A DNA stretch of 64,000 nucleotides, from positions 1,488,001 to 1,552,000 of the forward strand of contig NZ_JAKZBV010000001.1 of the NCBI RefSeq assembly GCF_022539255.1, in the 5' to 3' direction. This stretch comes from Sinomonas terrae (GTDB lineage: Bacteria > Actinomycetota > Actinomycetes > Actinomycetales > Micrococcaceae). Positions within the stretch are counted from its first letter, which is position 1. Every line of letters starts with the position of its first letter. The notes beneath the pieces were generated by a model. That model was not told the origin of the DNA. It ran no database searches and worked only from the letters and a program-made list of their open reading frames with translations. A program made the translations under genes and the position numbers. Of this stretch, positions 62,473-64,000 are shown piece by piece.

Positions 62473-63891
62473 GTGGCCACGGGTGGTGCCCGGGGCCTTA
62501 TGTCCCGGGCCTACCGCGGCCTCGTCATAGGGCTCCTGGCCATTGTCACGTGCAGCGCTTTCGAGGCGATGGCGGTCACCACGGCGATGCCCGTGGTCGC
62601 CGCGAACCTCGGAGGGCAGCGCTCGTATGGCCTAGCCTTCTCGCTCTATCTCACCGCGTCCTTGGCCGCTACGGCGGCGGCTGGCTCTTGGAGCGATCGG
62701 GCGGGCCCACGCCCGTCCCTGCTCACGGGTCTCTTCCTTATGTGCGGGGGGCTCCTCCTGTGCGGCGGAGCCTGGGACTTCACGGTGTTCACGATGGGCC
62801 GCATGGTGTCCGGGGCAGGCGCCGGATTCATGATCGTGCCCGTGTACGTGATCATCGGCCAAGCACTGCCGTCGGTGCTCCAACCCGTTGTGTTCGGCTG
62901 GTTCAGCGCGGCGTGGGTCGTTCCCTCGCTCGTCGGCCCGTACGTCTCGGGACTTCTCGCAGAGCATGTGAGCTGGCGCTGGGCCTTCTTCGGCGTTGTT
63001 CCCATCGTCGTCGTGGCGGTGCTGCTCATGTGGCCTCGGGTCAAGTCTCTGGGCGCGCCCGAGGAGAAGTCGATGGTGGCAGGCGAGGGCCGTCGTCGTG
63101 CCCTTCTCGGTGCTGGGCTCGCCGCTGGCGTCGCGGTAGCTCAGTGGGCGGCGCAGTCATCTGCCGATCCGGAGATCAGGACTGCCGTCACGCCCGTGGT
63201 CCTCGCGCTCTTGGGAGCCGCCGGGCTGGCTGCCGTTGTGCTGACCGTTCCCCGGCTTCTGCCAGCCGGATCCTTCCGCGTCGCGCGCGGGCTGCCCGCC
63301 GTCGTCGTCGTTCGCGGGCTCTTGACGCTCGCCTTCTTCGGGGCTGAGGCGTTCGTGCCCCTCATGCTCGTGGACCGCTACGGGCTCGAGCCGTCGATCG
63401 CGGGACTCGCGCTCACCGGCGGGGCGCTCGGCTGGACCGTCGGCTCCTTCGCGCAGACCAAAGGCTGGCTTCCACGGCCGGCGTTTCTCGTGGTTGGCCC
63501 TGCGGTGGTGGCCGCCTCGATGGGTGCCGTCGCTCTCGTGGTCCTTGCACAGGCTCCCCCGCTCCTGCTCGCGTCGGCGTGGGCAGTCGCGGGCATGGGG
63601 ATGGGCCTGGCGACGTCGACGACGTCGGTGCTCGTGCTCGAGTTGAGCGACGCGGCCGAGCGCGGCAGGAATTCGGCCTCACTTCAGTTGGCCGATATGC
63701 TCGGTGGAGTGATTGGAACCGCCGGAGCAGGAACGCTGTACTCCCTGATGCTGACCCCGGACATGGTCCCCGGGCCTGGTGCCTTCGCCCTCTTGGTCGG
63801 TGCCCTCGCCGTCTCCGCGTTCCTGAGCGGGGCTGCGGGGTCGAGGACCAGCCCGCCGTTGCCCGCTGTCCGTGAGGCGGATCGGGCGTGA
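62473..63891 (+). CDS. MFS transporter (drug-exporter type)
   Basis: 472 residues with 12-14 hydrophobic segments, resembling DHA-type exporters (AVTTAMPVVAANLGG at the first helix and a GSWSDRAGPRPSLL loop motif). GTG 62473 abuts the DUF3039 stop and has no good Shine-Dalgarno, so translation is likely coupled. Its stop overlaps the next GTG by 4 nt. Confidence 0.88.
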   Translation: MATGGARGLMSRAYRGLVIGLLAIVTCSAFEAMAVTTAMPVVAANLGGQRSYGLAFSLYLTASLAATAAAGSWSDRAGPRPSLLTGLFLMCGGLLLCGGAWDFTVFTMGRMVSGAGAGFMIVPVYVIIGQALPSVLQPVVFGWFSAAWVVPSLVGPYVSGLLAEHVSWRWAFFGVVPIVVVAVLLMWPRVKSLGAPEEKSMVAGEGRRRALLGAGLAAGVAVAQWAAQSSADPEIRTAVTPVVLALLGAAGLAAVVLTVPRLLPAGSFRVARGLPAVVVVRGLLTLAFFGAEAFVPLMLVDRYGLEPSIAGLALTGGALGWTVGSFAQTKGWLPRPAFLVVGPAVVAASMGAVALVVLAQAPPLLLASAWAVAGMGMGLATSTTSVLVLELSDAAERGRNSASLQLADMLGGVIGTAGAGTLYSLMLTPDMVPGPGAFALLVGALAVSAFLSGAAGSRTSPPLPAVREADRA

Positions 63892-64000
63892 CGGATACGC
63901 TCTTCGGCGGACCGGAGTCTTCGCGAGCGCTCTCCCCGGCCTACCCTGAGCGGGCAGCTTGGGGCACCGCGCCCAAGCTGCGCGCCTGGCAGCAGGAAGC
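63888..64000 (+). CDS. DEAD/DEAH-type helicase, first 37 codons (cut by the window end)
   Basis: GTG 63888 overlaps the MFS stop (GTGA). The visible residues include AYPERAAWGTAPKLRAWQQEA, abbreviated here to its core AAWGTAPKLRAWQ, which matches the N-terminus of XPB-like DEAD/DEAH helicases that follow DUF3039 in related actinobacteria. No helicase motif is yet in view, so the identification rests on this start and on gene order. Confidence 0.65.
   Translation, partial: MTDTLFGGPESSRALSPAYPERAAWGTAPKLRAWQQE

Overview
The window is high-GC chromosomal DNA from an actinobacterium, most likely a Micrococcaceae member (Arthrobacter/Sinomonas-like; genus is inference). Supporting signs are a fused E2-E1 alpha-ketoglutarate decarboxylase (Kgd), NucS instead of MutS/MutL-type mismatch repair, the actinobacterial families DUF2550, DUF2630 and DUF3039, many GTG/TTG starts, and the order argS-lysA-hom-thrC-thrB-rho-prfA-prmC-tsaC-wecA-atp, which is the classical actinobacterial arrangement.

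Layout. 1-1833: 5' part of kgd (minus). 2128-4748: a serine-rich small ORF and two CNNM/CorC-type membrane proteins. 4866-8212: zinc uptake znuA-znuC-znuB with a convergent Zur regulator and a Zur-like palindrome before znuA. 8324-11539: MBL-fold hydrolase, rhodanese, zinc alcohol dehydrogenase and HIT protein. 11561-15664: large DEAH helicase HrpA (minus). 15742-16697: a decayed short-chain dehydrogenase and a lower-GC gene-poor stretch. 16698-17631: small membrane protein, tRNA-Arg(CCG) with encoded CCA, DUF2630. 17688-20602: a three-gene flavin electron-transfer cassette (FMN-binding lipoprotein, ApbE flavin transferase, NqrB/RnfD-like membrane protein fused to a ferredoxin-reductase module). 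20772-36029: MFS exporter, then argS, lysine and threonine genes, rho, release factor 1 and its methylase, tsaC and a double glycosyltransferase. 36033-46031: wecA-type transferase, two ATP-synthase accessory proteins, the complete F1Fo operon atpBEFHAGDC, and DUF2550. 46043-54069: an accessory stretch with a rhomboid-like/DUF2156 fusion, a cold-shock protein, nagA, and two head-to-head IS110-family transposases, ending at nucS. 54141-64000: small zinc-ribbon-like protein, alpha/beta hydrolase, AI-2E permease, a large surface protein, a CnoX-like thioredoxin/TPR protein, an ABC exporter pair, DUF3039, an MFS exporter and the first codons of a helicase.

How it fits together. Housekeeping operons are tightly packed with 1-16 nt overlaps. 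Many transcription units begin with a TANNNT hexamer 6-9 nt before an ATG/GTG, implying leaderless mRNAs. The sites most likely to repay attention are the flavin cassette, the IS110 pair with its shared noncoding interval (possible bridge RNAs), the rhomboid-DUF2156 fusion, the glycosyltransferase fusion with a perfect hairpin at its seam, and the missing rpmE slot between rho and prfA.
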